A DNA stretch of 9,266 nucleotides, from contig JBFGVE010000117.1 in the NCBI GenBank assembly GCA_041565275.1, positions 1 to 9,266 on the forward strand, read 5' to 3'. Shown here piece by piece: positions 1-7,223 of the stretch. The notes beneath the pieces are model-generated. The model ran no database searches. It was not told the DNA's origin and saw nothing but the letters and a program-made list of their open reading frames with translations. This stretch comes from CAWUKT01 sp041565275. GTDB lineage: Bacteria; Bacteroidota; Bacteroidia; J057; JADKCL01. Made by a program: the position numbers and the translations under genes. Position 1 is the first letter of the stretch. Each line of letters opens with the position of its first letter.

Positions 1-224
1 ATTTCACGCATGAGGGATGTATTTATAGGATCCAGAATCAAGTCGTGAATGGCGCATCCGAATTCTGGGTTTGTCAACCTCTCCCCAAGCCTAGTGGAGA
101 AAAGAAGGATCAAACTCTCTTGAATCTCTTTTTCGCCCTCAACCAACTCAAGTTGGTTCATTTTGGAGTTAAAGCGAGGCGGAAAACTCCAGCCTCGCCC
201 AATAAATGATGCGTTACTGTTCAT
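1..224 (-). CDS. gp25-like baseplate wedge protein (Afp9 type), 3' end cut by window edge
   Basis: The first 74 residues of a GPW/gp25-family protein are visible, and the frame is still open at base 1. It begins MNSNASFIGRGWSFPPRF, then has ELVEGEKEIQESLILLFSTR and LGERLTNPEFGCAIHDLILD. This is the family's usual order: a G-x-G-W-x-F-P-P start, a helix ending in STRxGER, then a P-E/D-F-G-C strand. Family members are about 130 to 150 residues, so roughly half is seen. In T4 and in eCIS, gp25 is a baseplate wedge protein that contacts the first sheath ring. I chose the ATG at 224 because the homology starts there and AGGAG lies 10 to 11 bases upstream, in the 19-base gap after the spike gene. 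The position right after the spike matches Afp8-Afp9 order. Confidence 0.93.
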   Translation of the reverse strand, partial: MNSNASFIGRGWSFPPRFNSKMNQLELVEGEKEIQESLILLFSTRLGERLTNPEFGCAIHDLILDPINTSLMRE

Positions 225-234
225 GTAAGAGTAT

Positions 235-240
235 ACTCCT
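235..240 (-). promoter_or_regulatory. Shine-Dalgarno site for the gp25 gene
   Basis: AGGAGT on the minus strand lies 10 bases before the ATG at 224, inside the 19-base gap between the spike stop codon and the gp25 start. Most structural genes in this cluster lack such a site, so it stands out and supports this start. Confidence 0.55.
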
Positions 241-243
241 TTA

Positions 244-2088
244 TCAGTTGATTTTCACCAAAGCTCCCTTAATAGTACACATGGCGCTTGCTTGTACAGT
301 ACACGTTGCACCTGATTTTACAGTCATACTCGCCGTACCTTCGTGAGTAGCTGCCGCCTTAGCTTTTGTGTTTATATTCAATGCTTCTGCTTTCAATGCC
401 ATTTTAGCCTTTATCTCAAAATTCATTCCGGCCTCCATTTTAATATTTTGGTCAGCCTTTACAGTAAAATTTTTGGGGGTTTTGACATCAATACCCGTAG
501 AACTCATGATGATATGATTCTTATTTTGATCGACAATACTGATTTTCTTGTCCTTTTCGGTCATTGTTATAATATTCCCCGCTGGCGTCTCAATCTTTAT
601 TATTTTGTCCTTCTCTTGGAATTGCATTTTGAGACCTTCACGACTAAAAAAGCCCTTAATATTATTATCATCTTTTTTTCCGTCCCAGTCTCCACTAGCA
701 TCAGGATCAACAGGCGTTGGGAGTTTCTTACTGTAAACAGAACCTAAGATAACCGGGAACCTAGGATCGTCATTCAGGAATCCGATCACAACCTCATCAT
801 CAACTTCTGGCATCACATAAAACCCAGTTTTATTTGAAGCTTGGACTTGGCAGATCCGAGCCCATATCAACTCAGATTTCTTTCCAATAACGGGTATATT
901 AACTTGTACCCGAAAACCTTTCGCAGGATCAGAATGGATCTTGACAACTTTACCCAACTGGAGACCATCTACTCCCGGCAATTGACCACTAGATCCAGGA
1001 GTGCTTATCGAATCCCCACCTTCGATTTGCATTAAAGATTCCTTTGGAGTACCAAAGTGAAGAGTAGTCTGCCAAAATCCTTCCTCCACGGAGTGCTCAA
1101 CACAAGTGATATAGGCATCTCCTTCCAGTTCCGGGCCAACCCCCTGAACCTTACAAACCTTATTGGTAACCATGTCAAAGTTTCCATCAATGGTGATGGT
1201 TCCACTTATTCTTCCAAGGCGGACTTTCAACAATGAAGAATCAACCCAATCCTTAAGTTCGTCCTTGGTTAATTTTCCCACGGATTGTACGAAATGAGTT
1301 TTATTCCCCATTACCTTGGCAAGACTTGCTCCAGTAATGCTACCCTGAGAATTTACAGAAGGTTCCGATGATTTCGCTGAAATTACCTTCTGAGTTTCAG
1401 GATCCCAGCTAACTGCCTCAAATTCCTTGACTTGTTTCTCAGGATCAATGCCGAAATCGCATTTAGCGATATCTATGCCGTAAGTGAAAGTTCCTATGGA
1501 GCCTGAAACGACTGGCTTACATACGTCAACCTTGCCTTCTACGGTGCCATTTACAACGAAACCGACAACGTCAGCTCTGGCTTGAATAAAGTCAAGATCT
1601 TTGCAATCGTATTGTGTGAGGTCTTCATGCTTGACTTTCGTGGAATCAATCTTGCCCGCAAGGCCTCCCAAAATTTTCCCAAAGACTTCGTTATCTTTCA
1701 TTTCGAGGTGGTGAATTGTCTTCCGATCAACGGTGAGTTTGACCATCTCATGCTTTGCGGTGAGTTCAATGACAGTACTATTTCTTCCATCAAACTTAAT
1801 TCCTATTCTCGTGAGAATACCTTTGAAAACTGGTTTGGTCCCACTTGCAGAACCCAAACTTATTTTCACGGGATCACCGGGTTTAAACGCTTTGTCGCCG
1901 GCATCTGCGTCTGACTCGCCTCTACCCTTTGATTCAGTAAAACGAATAATCGCCTCTGGGATCTGGCCTACCTCAGACTTGGTATGAAGACTATCAAGCT
2001 GGTAACTAGTAGGTACAGGGCCTGCAATAGAAATTTCATAGAACAGAACCCCACCATTGGGAGATGATGTCGTAAAAGTATCAGCCAT
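244..2088 (-). CDS. VgrG-like central spike protein (Afp8/Pvc8 type)
   Basis: This 614-residue protein is the central baseplate spike, fusing T4 gp27-like and gp5-like parts. Residues 10 to about 350 form the gp27-like hub; YDCKDLDFIQARADVVGFVV at 160-179 matches the family's DWDF-x-x-x-RAE region. Residues about 375 to 455 are the gp5 OB fold (GKVVKI, GFRVQVNIP, IWARICQ, FYVMPEVDDEVVIGFLNDDP, FPVILGSVY). Residues about 485 to 614 are short alternating strands (IKIETPAGNIITMTEKD through TIKGALVKIN), as expected of a trimeric beta-helix needle. The end IKGALVKIN is a common VgrG terminus, and no C-terminal effector domain follows. The gene starts 4 bases after the LysM gene stops, with a weak AAAGG site 7 bases before the ATG, so the two are probably translationally coupled. 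A PAAR tip protein would normally cap this needle, but none is seen in the window. Confidence 0.95.
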   Translation of the reverse strand: MADTFTTSSPNGGVLFYEISIAGPVPTSYQLDSLHTKSEVGQIPEAIIRFTESKGRGESDADAGDKAFKPGDPVKISLGSASGTKPVFKGILTRIGIKFDGRNSTVIELTAKHEMVKLTVDRKTIHHLEMKDNEVFGKILGGLAGKIDSTKVKHEDLTQYDCKDLDFIQARADVVGFVVNGTVEGKVDVCKPVVSGSIGTFTYGIDIAKCDFGIDPEKQVKEFEAVSWDPETQKVISAKSSEPSVNSQGSITGASLAKVMGNKTHFVQSVGKLTKDELKDWVDSSLLKVRLGRISGTITIDGNFDMVTNKVCKVQGVGPELEGDAYITCVEHSVEEGFWQTTLHFGTPKESLMQIEGGDSISTPGSSGQLPGVDGLQLGKVVKIHSDPAKGFRVQVNIPVIGKKSELIWARICQVQASNKTGFYVMPEVDDEVVIGFLNDDPRFPVILGSVYSKKLPTPVDPDASGDWDGKKDDNNIKGFFSREGLKMQFQEKDKIIKIETPAGNIITMTEKDKKISIVDQNKNHIIMSSTGIDVKTPKNFTVKADQNIKMEAGMNFEIKAKMALKAEALNINTKAKAAATHEGTASMTVKSGATCTVQASAMCTIKGALVKIN

Positions 2089-2092
2089 AATC

Positions 2093-2737
2093 TTACCTTT
2101 CCAATGGTGGGAAATCTAAAGTTTGACCAATTTCCAAATCGCGGAAATTGCTTAGTCCGTTGTATTCTGCAATCATCACGTAATAGTCTATCTTTCCATA
2201 AATTTCTTTGCAGAAGGCAAGCAGATTATCTCCCTCACGAACAGTCCGTACGTGGGACATATCAGGTGAATTCAATTTAGATTTATAGGTAAGGTCCTTT
2301 GAGGTAATATGTTCTTGGAGTTCCAGAGCTACTTTCGCCCGCAGGGGGTCACCCGACGAATCAAACAAGGTATAATCAATATTGATGGACTTACATCTCC
2401 ACTTCGTGCCAGCAGGAATGTCTGCATAATTTACATTAATTATGGGAGACTCGTGGGTACTAGAATTGATGTCGTAAACACAGGTAAGGAGTTTCTTCAA
2501 ATTACTGGCAACATCCCGAACAGAATAAGACCACGTAATAGGCATAATAGTTCCATCGACAACCCATGAAAGAGAAAGAGTTTCGGGTTCGTAGCTCTGG
2601 TGTTTTGTCAACTTACCAGCAGTATGGCCACCTCCCTTATATTCGATACTAATTGACCGTCCATATTTAATAGTTTCAGGGTTGATGGCACAAGTGTAAG
2701 ACCCCATATCACTCGACAATATTAATTTTGTAGACAT
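2093..2737 (-). CDS. LysM-domain baseplate hub protein (Afp7/Pvc7 type)
   Basis: This 214-residue protein has a beta-rich N-terminal part (residues 1 to about 150) and a C-terminal LysM domain at about 162 to 211. The LysM signature is clear: HVRTVREGDNLLAFCKEIYG, then VMIAEYNGLSNFRDLEIGQTLDFP. The N-terminal part looks like the tail-tube-related fold (NPETIKYGRSISIEYKGGG; SLSWVVDGT). In phage and eCIS baseplates this is the T4 gp53/P2 gpX type protein that joins the tube initiator to the spike. LysM here is thought to be structural and not a peptidoglycan anchor. It sits between the DUF5908 gene and the spike gene, exactly the Afp6-7-8 order. No Shine-Dalgarno site precedes the ATG; the leader reads GAAATT-ATG. 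Confidence 0.92.
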   Translation of the reverse strand: MSTKLILSSDMGSYTCAINPETIKYGRSISIEYKGGGHTAGKLTKHQSYEPETLSLSWVVDGTIMPITWSYSVRDVASNLKKLLTCVYDINSSTHESPIINVNYADIPAGTKWRCKSINIDYTLFDSSGDPLRAKVALELQEHITSKDLTYKSKLNSPDMSHVRTVREGDNLLAFCKEIYGKIDYYVMIAEYNGLSNFRDLEIGQTLDFPPLER

Positions 2738-2769
2738 AATTTCTAAGTTGACTATGGTTTAGACAAATT

Positions 2770-2943
2770 TTATCTCCCACTCTTTGATCGCTTAATTCCT
2801 TTTTCAACCTCTCTGGAAACTTCACGTAAGAGTCTTCTTTCAAACTTTACGAACTCTTCGCGAGTGATGAACTCGGCTTCCGGTATCGTTTTCGAGACAC
2901 GGACGGTAGCTTTCAATACCAGTTCTTTGATCTCGATGGGCAT
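2770..2943 (-). CDS. Small DUF5908-type eCIS protein (Afp6/Pvc6 position)
   Basis: A 57-residue gene lies in the gap between the tube initiator and the LysM gene. The protein begins MPIEIKELVLKATVRV, continues with EAEFITREEFVKFERRLLRE and ends in a basic tail (KRSKSGR). The MPIEIKELV-type start, the length near 60 residues and the slot between the Afp5-type and Afp7-type genes all fit the small Afp6/Pvc6 (DUF5908) proteins. These occur in many eCIS clusters, and to my knowledge their role in the particle is not settled. The C-terminal half looks like one charged helix. It starts 20 bases after the tube initiator stops, with no Shine-Dalgarno site. A longer reading frame overlaps it in another phase (2840-3052), but that frame has no family resemblance. 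Confidence 0.88.
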   Translation of the reverse strand: MPIEIKELVLKATVRVSKTIPEAEFITREEFVKFERRLLREVSREVEKGIKRSKSGR

Positions 2944-2959
2944 ACAAAAATATTTTTGT
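2944..2959. repeat. 16-bp perfect AT palindrome just upstream of the DUF5908 gene
   Basis: ACAAAAAT followed by ATTTTTGT is a perfect 16-base palindrome filling the 20-base spacer directly before the ATG at 2943. As RNA it could form only a weak AU stem with almost no loop. It could lower initiation on this small gene or could be an AT-rich chance event. No function can be assigned. Confidence 0.4.
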
Positions 2960-2963
2960 TACT

Positions 2964-3416
2964 TTAAAATATAAGGGGCATAATCCCGTGGTGAGCAAAC
3001 TCAAATGTTTCGATAACGACTTTACTCTCCATTGCATTGAAAGGAGAAACATTCCACTTTACAGGATAAGCATTCTTGGCCATCCAACTCGCAATAGTGG
3101 ACTGGTTCTCATCCATCAGATTGACCATCAAAGGCATAGGCATAATAGCACTGTTAACGCCTGTTTGGAAATTGAACGACGATTGGAATTTTAGAAACAA
3201 GGCATTTCCGAGAGTTACAAATCCCCTTTTTAATACAATATTATTATACTTGATCCGGGTAGGAAGCTTGATTTCATAGGAATTTTCTCCTCCACTCTTA
3301 ACAGATTCAAACTCGACCTCATACTCAAGGCCAGATACCTCCTGAAAAGACACTGGAATGCCCATGATATCGACAGAGAAGTAAAAACCGACAGGAGGAT
3401 AACTTGGTCCGAACAT
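2964..3416 (-). CDS. Tube initiator, gp19-like tail tube protein (Afp5/Pvc5 type)
   Basis: This 150-residue protein of the T4-like virus tail tube gp19 family has the family's usual layout: an N-terminal strand (PPVGFYFSVDIMG), VSFQEVSGLEYEVEFESVKSGGEN, a LPTRIKYNNIVLKRGFVTLGNALF segment, and the C-terminal VKWNVSPFNAMESKVVIETFEFAHHG. The W-x-x-x-P-x-N-A-x-x-S-x-V-x-I-E-T ending is highly characteristic of tube proteins in eCIS. Being the copy next to the baseplate genes, it most likely forms the first ring on the spike and seeds the main tube, as Afp5/Pvc5 do. It differs strongly from the other tube protein at 3551-4021, so it is not a recent duplicate. A 134-base spacer with a strong hairpin separates it from the main tube gene. 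Confidence 0.93.
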   Translation of the reverse strand: MFGPSYPPVGFYFSVDIMGIPVSFQEVSGLEYEVEFESVKSGGENSYEIKLPTRIKYNNIVLKRGFVTLGNALFLKFQSSFNFQTGVNSAIMPMPLMVNLMDENQSTIASWMAKNAYPVKWNVSPFNAMESKVVIETFEFAHHGIMPLIF

Positions 3417-3465
3417 AGTATATATGGCTTTAAACTATAGAATAAGAGATAGCTGTTAAAGGTTG

Positions 3466-3488
3466 GCTCCGGGGAAAAACCCCGGAGC
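3466..3488 (-). terminator. GC-rich hairpin between main tube and tube initiator genes, possible partial terminator
   Basis: GCTCCGGGG and CCCCGGAGC form a perfect 9-bp stem with a 5-base loop (TTTTT on the transcribed strand). After a small internal loop, four further outer pairs (3461-3464 with 3492-3495) may add to it. It lies 63 bases past the main tube stop codon. Downstream, the transcript reads CAACC then only UUU, so it lacks the full U-tract of a strong intrinsic terminator. It may act as an attenuator or a 3' stabilising structure, giving more tube than baseplate mRNA. The hairpin is directly visible; the role is inferred. Confidence 0.55.
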
Positions 3489-3550
3489 TTGAACCATTTT
3501 TCTCAGTAGCGAAGTTACAAACGAGTTCATAACCGCAGTCTGAAGATGAA

Positions 3551-4021
3551 TTACATAACCGCGCTGTGAATTTCTTCTACTTCGAAAGTCATGCTTTCAA
3601 AAGCGACAGCGCTTTCGTCACCTTTCAGAGTAGGACCTTCATACTTTGAAGGCCAACATGCTACACAATTCCACTGGAGTACATCAGCTTCGTTCTCGTC
3701 TACCAAAGTAACCAGAATGTCGACACGCTCTCCCTCAGTAGAGTTATAAGAACGATCATCACGCCACTTGTGGAACAAGTCCTCCATATAAGTGTCACTG
3801 GTGAAAATACCCTTCTTTACGGTCAGCTGACCGACTTTGGGGAGACCAGCACGCTTTGAAGTGTAACCGTCTACACGGTCACCTGCACGATAAGTTACTA
3901 CTTCCAGTTCTTCAGTAAGACCGGAAACTTCATTAGCCGACAACTGAAAGCCGTCAATTTCTAAACGCCAGTAACCAGTGATGTGTGCGTACTCAGCTTT
4001 GGGATCAATGTGACCTGCCAT
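3551..4021 (-). CDS. Main inner tube protein, gp19/Hcp-like (Afp1/Pvc1 type)
   Basis: This 156-residue protein of the tail-tube family makes the hexameric rings of the needle. Family features are YWRLEIDGFQLSANEVSGL at the N-terminus, PKVGQLTVKKGIFTSDTYMEDLFHKWRDD in the middle, then ILVTLVDENEADVLQWNCVACWPSKYEGPTLKGDES and a strand ending FESMTFEVEEIH. The order after the sheath gene suggests it is the bulk tube subunit, with the next gene downstream as initiator. It has its own 121-base leader, which is U-rich on the transcript and has no Shine-Dalgarno site (start context CAATT-ATG). It is flanked by two hairpins, as might suit a subunit needed in very high copy number. Toxin cargo, if any, would sit in the lumen of this tube. 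Confidence 0.94.
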   Translation of the reverse strand: MAGHIDPKAEYAHITGYWRLEIDGFQLSANEVSGLTEELEVVTYRAGDRVDGYTSKRAGLPKVGQLTVKKGIFTSDTYMEDLFHKWRDDRSYNSTEGERVDILVTLVDENEADVLQWNCVACWPSKYEGPTLKGDESAVAFESMTFEVEEIHSAVM

Positions 4022-4101
4022 AATTGATAAAAATTAAAGTGTTAAAAATAAATGAATGAATGAATAAAATTTAAGAACATCTATATCAAGCGAGGGACAC
4101 A

Positions 4102-4123
4102 CCAGAGCTACCAAAAGCTCTGG
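4102..4123 (-). terminator. Hairpin between sheath and tube genes, possible processing or attenuation site
   Basis: CCAGAGCT and AGCTCTGG form a perfect 8-bp stem around a 6-base loop in the 121-base sheath-tube spacer, 20 bases after the sheath stop codon. On the transcript it is followed by UGUGUCCCUCGC, not by a U-tract, so a complete terminator is unlikely. Protection of the sheath mRNA 3' end, RNase processing or partial attenuation are possible. The tube start lies 80 bases further on. Confidence 0.42.
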
Positions 4124-4142
4124 GTATCCGACATGATTCTAC

Positions 4143-5828
4143 TTAAGACTCCTGCATTTTTTGCTCGAAGGTGATCTCAATAAATTCCGCAGGGCGAGTA
4201 ATTGCAGCTTTTACGGAGATTCGCATAATTCCTTCAAGAATATCGTTGGGAGTCATTGTGGATCCAAGACCTACATTTACTTCGTAAGCTTGAGTAGGGG
4301 TTGCACCGGCCAAGGACCCGTTCTTCCAAACATCTCCGAGGAAGTTCTCGATAGAAATTTTCAGCTTGAGCCACGTCCGTGAAACGTTGGGTTCAAAGAC
4401 ATAAGCCTCAACTGCATTTTTAATAGACTGCTGGATCATGATCATTGTACGACGGACTGGAATATAACGCCAGTCTTGGCTATTGGCGTCGAGAGTACGA
4501 GCACCCCATACTAGCACACCTTTGCCTACGAACGAACGAATAGCATTGATCGCTTTTCCTGATAGAGGAGAGTTAAGATCCTCTTGATCATCCGAATTAA
4601 TGTTTACAGAAGGCTTGACAACTGAATTCAAGGACACGTTCGCAGGTGCCTTGTGTACACCTTCACTATTGTCTACCAACGAATAGACACCAGCCATGAT
4701 ACCAGAAGGAGGAACAAGATTTAAACTCTCGCGAACATTCTTGAGAATGGTTTTGTAAATGGGTGCCAAGGAAGAGACCACAGAGTGAACTGCTTTTGGG
4801 TCATCGTTGGGATCTTTAATCCGATTGATGGCGGCTTGAATCTGTACCATTTTACGACCTTCAGGACTGTTGGGATCAATGGAGGCTTTCTCAGCGGGAA
4901 ACAGTTTTTGAGCGGTAGCAGACAGAGAAGCCTTAACTTTGGCAATATCCTTATCCTTAGGTTTTGTAAAGCCCTTATCGATCGCAGCCAGTTTCTTACC
5001 CACATCATCCAGATTCGACAAATCATTCTTAATAGATGCGATTAACTTAGCCGCCTCTTCGAGTTTAGGGTTAGAAGGACCATCTTCAGAAATACCCATG
5101 GTGGACCTGACACTGTCCATGAGAATGTCAATCAATTTATCCTTATCCTCAATGCGGCGATAATCAACTTCACTAGCAGGAGTGAGAGTAGTGTTCACCC
5201 AAGGGTAATAAGCTGCACCGAAAGCCAGGGCATTTGATCCAACACCTTCGCGGAAATCCTGAACATCAGCATCCATTGACTTGGGATTAAAGCCATTGAA
5301 AACATCAAGGATGGCGAAACGACTCTTCATTTTGATACCACAGTGCTGCAGCATTGTCTTGTATACTGTGTAGCAGTCATCTTTTTCAAGAAGAACAGCA
5401 TCGGGGATCACAAGAAGTGTAGGCTCTGCTTCACGGGTAAGGATCTCAATGGCCTTGAGCATTTTCTCGGAGTCTACTTCCTCGCCATAGAGGCCGATTG
5501 AAATCACATACATCTGACCGCCACCATTGGCATAAAAACCGTTAATTCCGCTGTACATGAAATACTTGTCTCTGGTCGGGGTAAGAGCCATTGAACCGTC
5601 ACCGGGAACACTAAGGTCAAACCTTGTGTCAGGACCACCGCCAAAAATTTCACGGTATTCAGGGAAAGTTCTGATCTTAACAGCTTTCATCAGTTGGGAA
5701 TTCCCATCAATGTCAGCTTGCTGAGTATATCCGATGAACGCTGGAACAGCAGTAGGTACTGCTACTACCGAGGACCCGAAAGCATCTTGTTCCTTGATAT
5801 ACACACCAGGTGTTTTAAAATAACTCAT
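4143..5828 (-). CDS. Contractile tail sheath protein (Afp2-4/Pvc2-4 type)
   Basis: This 561-residue subunit forms the outer contractile sleeve that drives the tube into a target. The N-terminus MSYFKTPGVYIKEQDAFG is the classic sheath start; its extended arm donates a strand to neighbouring subunits. AVPAFIGYTQ, FPEYREIFGG and NGGGQMYVISIG follow. The core resumes with VPPSGIMAGVYSLVDNSEGVHKAPAN at about 372-397. The C-terminal domain has GVLVWGARTL, WRYIPVRRTMIMIQQSI, FEPN and a terminal arm (ISVKAAITRPAEFIEITFEQ). Residues about 225 to 365 are a charged, helix-prone stretch interrupting the core (see findings). Only one sheath gene is present, whereas Afp and PVC carry three. An 88-base leader without a Shine-Dalgarno site precedes the start (TAATT-ATG), which is fixed by the conserved N-terminal motif. 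Confidence 0.96.
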   Translation of the reverse strand: MSYFKTPGVYIKEQDAFGSSVVAVPTAVPAFIGYTQQADIDGNSQLMKAVKIRTFPEYREIFGGGPDTRFDLSVPGDGSMALTPTRDKYFMYSGINGFYANGGGQMYVISIGLYGEEVDSEKMLKAIEILTREAEPTLLVIPDAVLLEKDDCYTVYKTMLQHCGIKMKSRFAILDVFNGFNPKSMDADVQDFREGVGSNALAFGAAYYPWVNTTLTPASEVDYRRIEDKDKLIDILMDSVRSTMGISEDGPSNPKLEEAAKLIASIKNDLSNLDDVGKKLAAIDKGFTKPKDKDIAKVKASLSATAQKLFPAEKASIDPNSPEGRKMVQIQAAINRIKDPNDDPKAVHSVVSSLAPIYKTILKNVRESLNLVPPSGIMAGVYSLVDNSEGVHKAPANVSLNSVVKPSVNINSDDQEDLNSPLSGKAINAIRSFVGKGVLVWGARTLDANSQDWRYIPVRRTMIMIQQSIKNAVEAYVFEPNVSRTWLKLKISIENFLGDVWKNGSLAGATPTQAYEVNVGLGSTMTPNDILEGIMRISVKAAITRPAEFIEITFEQKMQES

Positions 5829-5916
5829 AATTAGGTGCTTTTTTGAAAATTAGATTTTTGTTGTAATTATCTCTTGTGATAAACGCTTTAAATTGATTGA
5901 CTTTTGGCTTAAAGAC

Positions 5917-7215
5917 CTATAAATAAACATAAATATCCGAATAAACCTTTACCTGACCATCATTTTTTGATCGAATTGGCTTAACCAAATCTATACTAGG
6001 AACTGGTAATTTAATTTTTTTCATCGGCTTTTTACCGACAACCCTTTCCAGAACCAAATTGTACCGTGGCCTTTCTGACAGAGAGATCGGAGTACTGGAA
6101 ACAGCAACGAGGGCCGGAGTTCCTAAACTTTCCAAGGTGGTGGCTTCAGGTTTTGAGAAACTTAAAAGATCACTTTCTTCCCGTATCAAGACAGGTTTCA
6201 CTCTACTTTGCTTGTGATTCATGAAGAAGTAACGCCAATAGGTTTCTCGAGCTTTAAAGTGCAAATGATAGAGTTTAGAGTTGATTGTATTCGCATCATC
6301 CAGAGTGTCTCTATTGAGAATTTTTTCACCATCATTTGGATCCAAGTGAATGTCAATCACCCCAAATACGTTCTGCTCAGGCTTTCCTGAGGTATAGACA
6401 TTCTTTGAACTTCCACCTTTAGAACCCAACCTGTAAAGACCTAGTGGGGCATGGCGAAGATCAACTTGATGGCTGCTGGACTCTTTTCTTGCCAGAATAC
6501 CAGATATCTCTTCTTTTACCTCAAAGAGCCGTTTTTTAAGTTCTTCCCCCTTAATTCCTTTCCGTTTGAACTTCTTTTCTTGCTGATGACAGTACCTTGC
6601 TATATCCATCTTCCTGACGTCAACAATGTCTCTCTTCAACGACTTGCCATTCGCCATGACTTCCTTACCCCACTCATCAAGCATCACAAGATTCTCGTAA
6701 CTGACTTCTTTATCTCCTATCCCTTCACCAAGAACATCAAACGTAAACTTACGAGGCTTAAAAGCTACCTCCGTAAGCTTATGTAAATGTAATAATTTTT
6801 TTCGGGAATTTACAACATTTAATTGCTTAAAGTAATAGTAAACTTGACGAGGAATATCTACATCCATTTCGACCTCTCCACCATCCATATTACTAAAATG
6901 CAACCCCTCAAACACCCTTTGAAAAGGAATATCAGTATAATTGACAAAGCGGGCGTCTCGTGACTTTATCAGAAAAGAAAAGCGCGTTTCTTTTGGAGCC
7001 CGTTTCAAACGCGGAGGACTGTCATCAGGGCTGTAGGTCACCAAGAAACCAAACGGTAATGGCTTAAATACCAAATTGTAATTTCTTAACAGTTCTTTGG
7101 TTTCGCTTGTTGGCTCTATCTCAAGCACATTACACAATTTATCTGTAAAATACTCGTGATAACACACCAAGCCAAAAAGCTCTTTGTGCCTTGTCTCTAT
7201 GTGCAAATAAGTCAT
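5917..7215 (-). CDS. Uncharacterised 432-residue protein between cap and sheath genes
   Basis: I do not recognise a named family. I chose the ATG at 7215, 8 bases after the cap gene stops; an in-frame ATG at 7341 would overlap the cap gene by 118 bases and is unlikely. There is no signal peptide or membrane segment, so it is probably cytoplasmic. Residues 1-165 look beta-rich (FGFLVTYSPDD; RFSFLIKSRDARFVNYTDIPF). Residues about 175 to 250 are helical and strongly charged (KRDIVDVRKMDIARY, KKFKRKGIKGEELKKRLFEVKE). The C-terminal half returns to beta-like segments (APLGLYRLG; NVFGVIDIHLDP; YHLHFKARETYWRYFFMNH) and ends with a basic, proline-rich tail. Its place between cap and sheath suggests a role at the distal end, such as a cap adaptor or an assembly factor. 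That is a positional inference. Confidence 0.8.
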   Translation of the reverse strand: MTYLHIETRHKELFGLVCYHEYFTDKLCNVLEIEPTSETKELLRNYNLVFKPLPFGFLVTYSPDDSPPRLKRAPKETRFSFLIKSRDARFVNYTDIPFQRVFEGLHFSNMDGGEVEMDVDIPRQVYYYFKQLNVVNSRKKLLHLHKLTEVAFKPRKFTFDVLGEGIGDKEVSYENLVMLDEWGKEVMANGKSLKRDIVDVRKMDIARYCHQQEKKFKRKGIKGEELKKRLFEVKEEISGILARKESSSHQVDLRHAPLGLYRLGSKGGSSKNVYTSGKPEQNVFGVIDIHLDPNDGEKILNRDTLDDANTINSKLYHLHFKARETYWRYFFMNHKQSRVKPVLIREESDLLSFSKPEATTLESLGTPALVAVSSTPISLSERPRYNLVLERVVGKKPMKKIKLPVPSIDLVKPIRSKNDGQVKVYSDIYVYL

Positions 7216-7223
7216 TCCTAGAA

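Noticed and set aside
343..747. Plus-strand frame of 134 residues
   Set aside because: It is antisense to the conserved spike beta-helix and OB region, is rich in Phe, Ile and Cys as typical of a shadow frame, and has no recognisable family.
1582..1914. Plus-strand frame of 110 residues
   Set aside because: It is antisense to the well-supported N-terminal hub of the spike gene and shows no family features.
2840..3052. Minus-strand 70-residue frame across the tube initiator end and DUF5908 gene
   Set aside because: It runs out of phase through two better supported genes and has no family resemblance. The 57-residue frame at 2770-2943 explains the region.
4051..4065. Short AATG tandem repeat (about 3.75 units) upstream of the tube gene
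   Set aside because: Too short to call a phase-variable tract, and it lies in a non-coding AT-rich leader. Noted only as a possible slippage site.
4721..5026. Minus-strand 101-residue frame inside the sheath
   Set aside because: It is an alternative phase of the sheath insertion, with low-complexity Leu/Pro/Arg composition typical of a frame shadow.
5886..5914. CTTTAA and TTAAAG inverted repeat before the sheath gene
   Set aside because: Only 6 AT-rich pairs with a 17-base loop; not distinguishable from chance.
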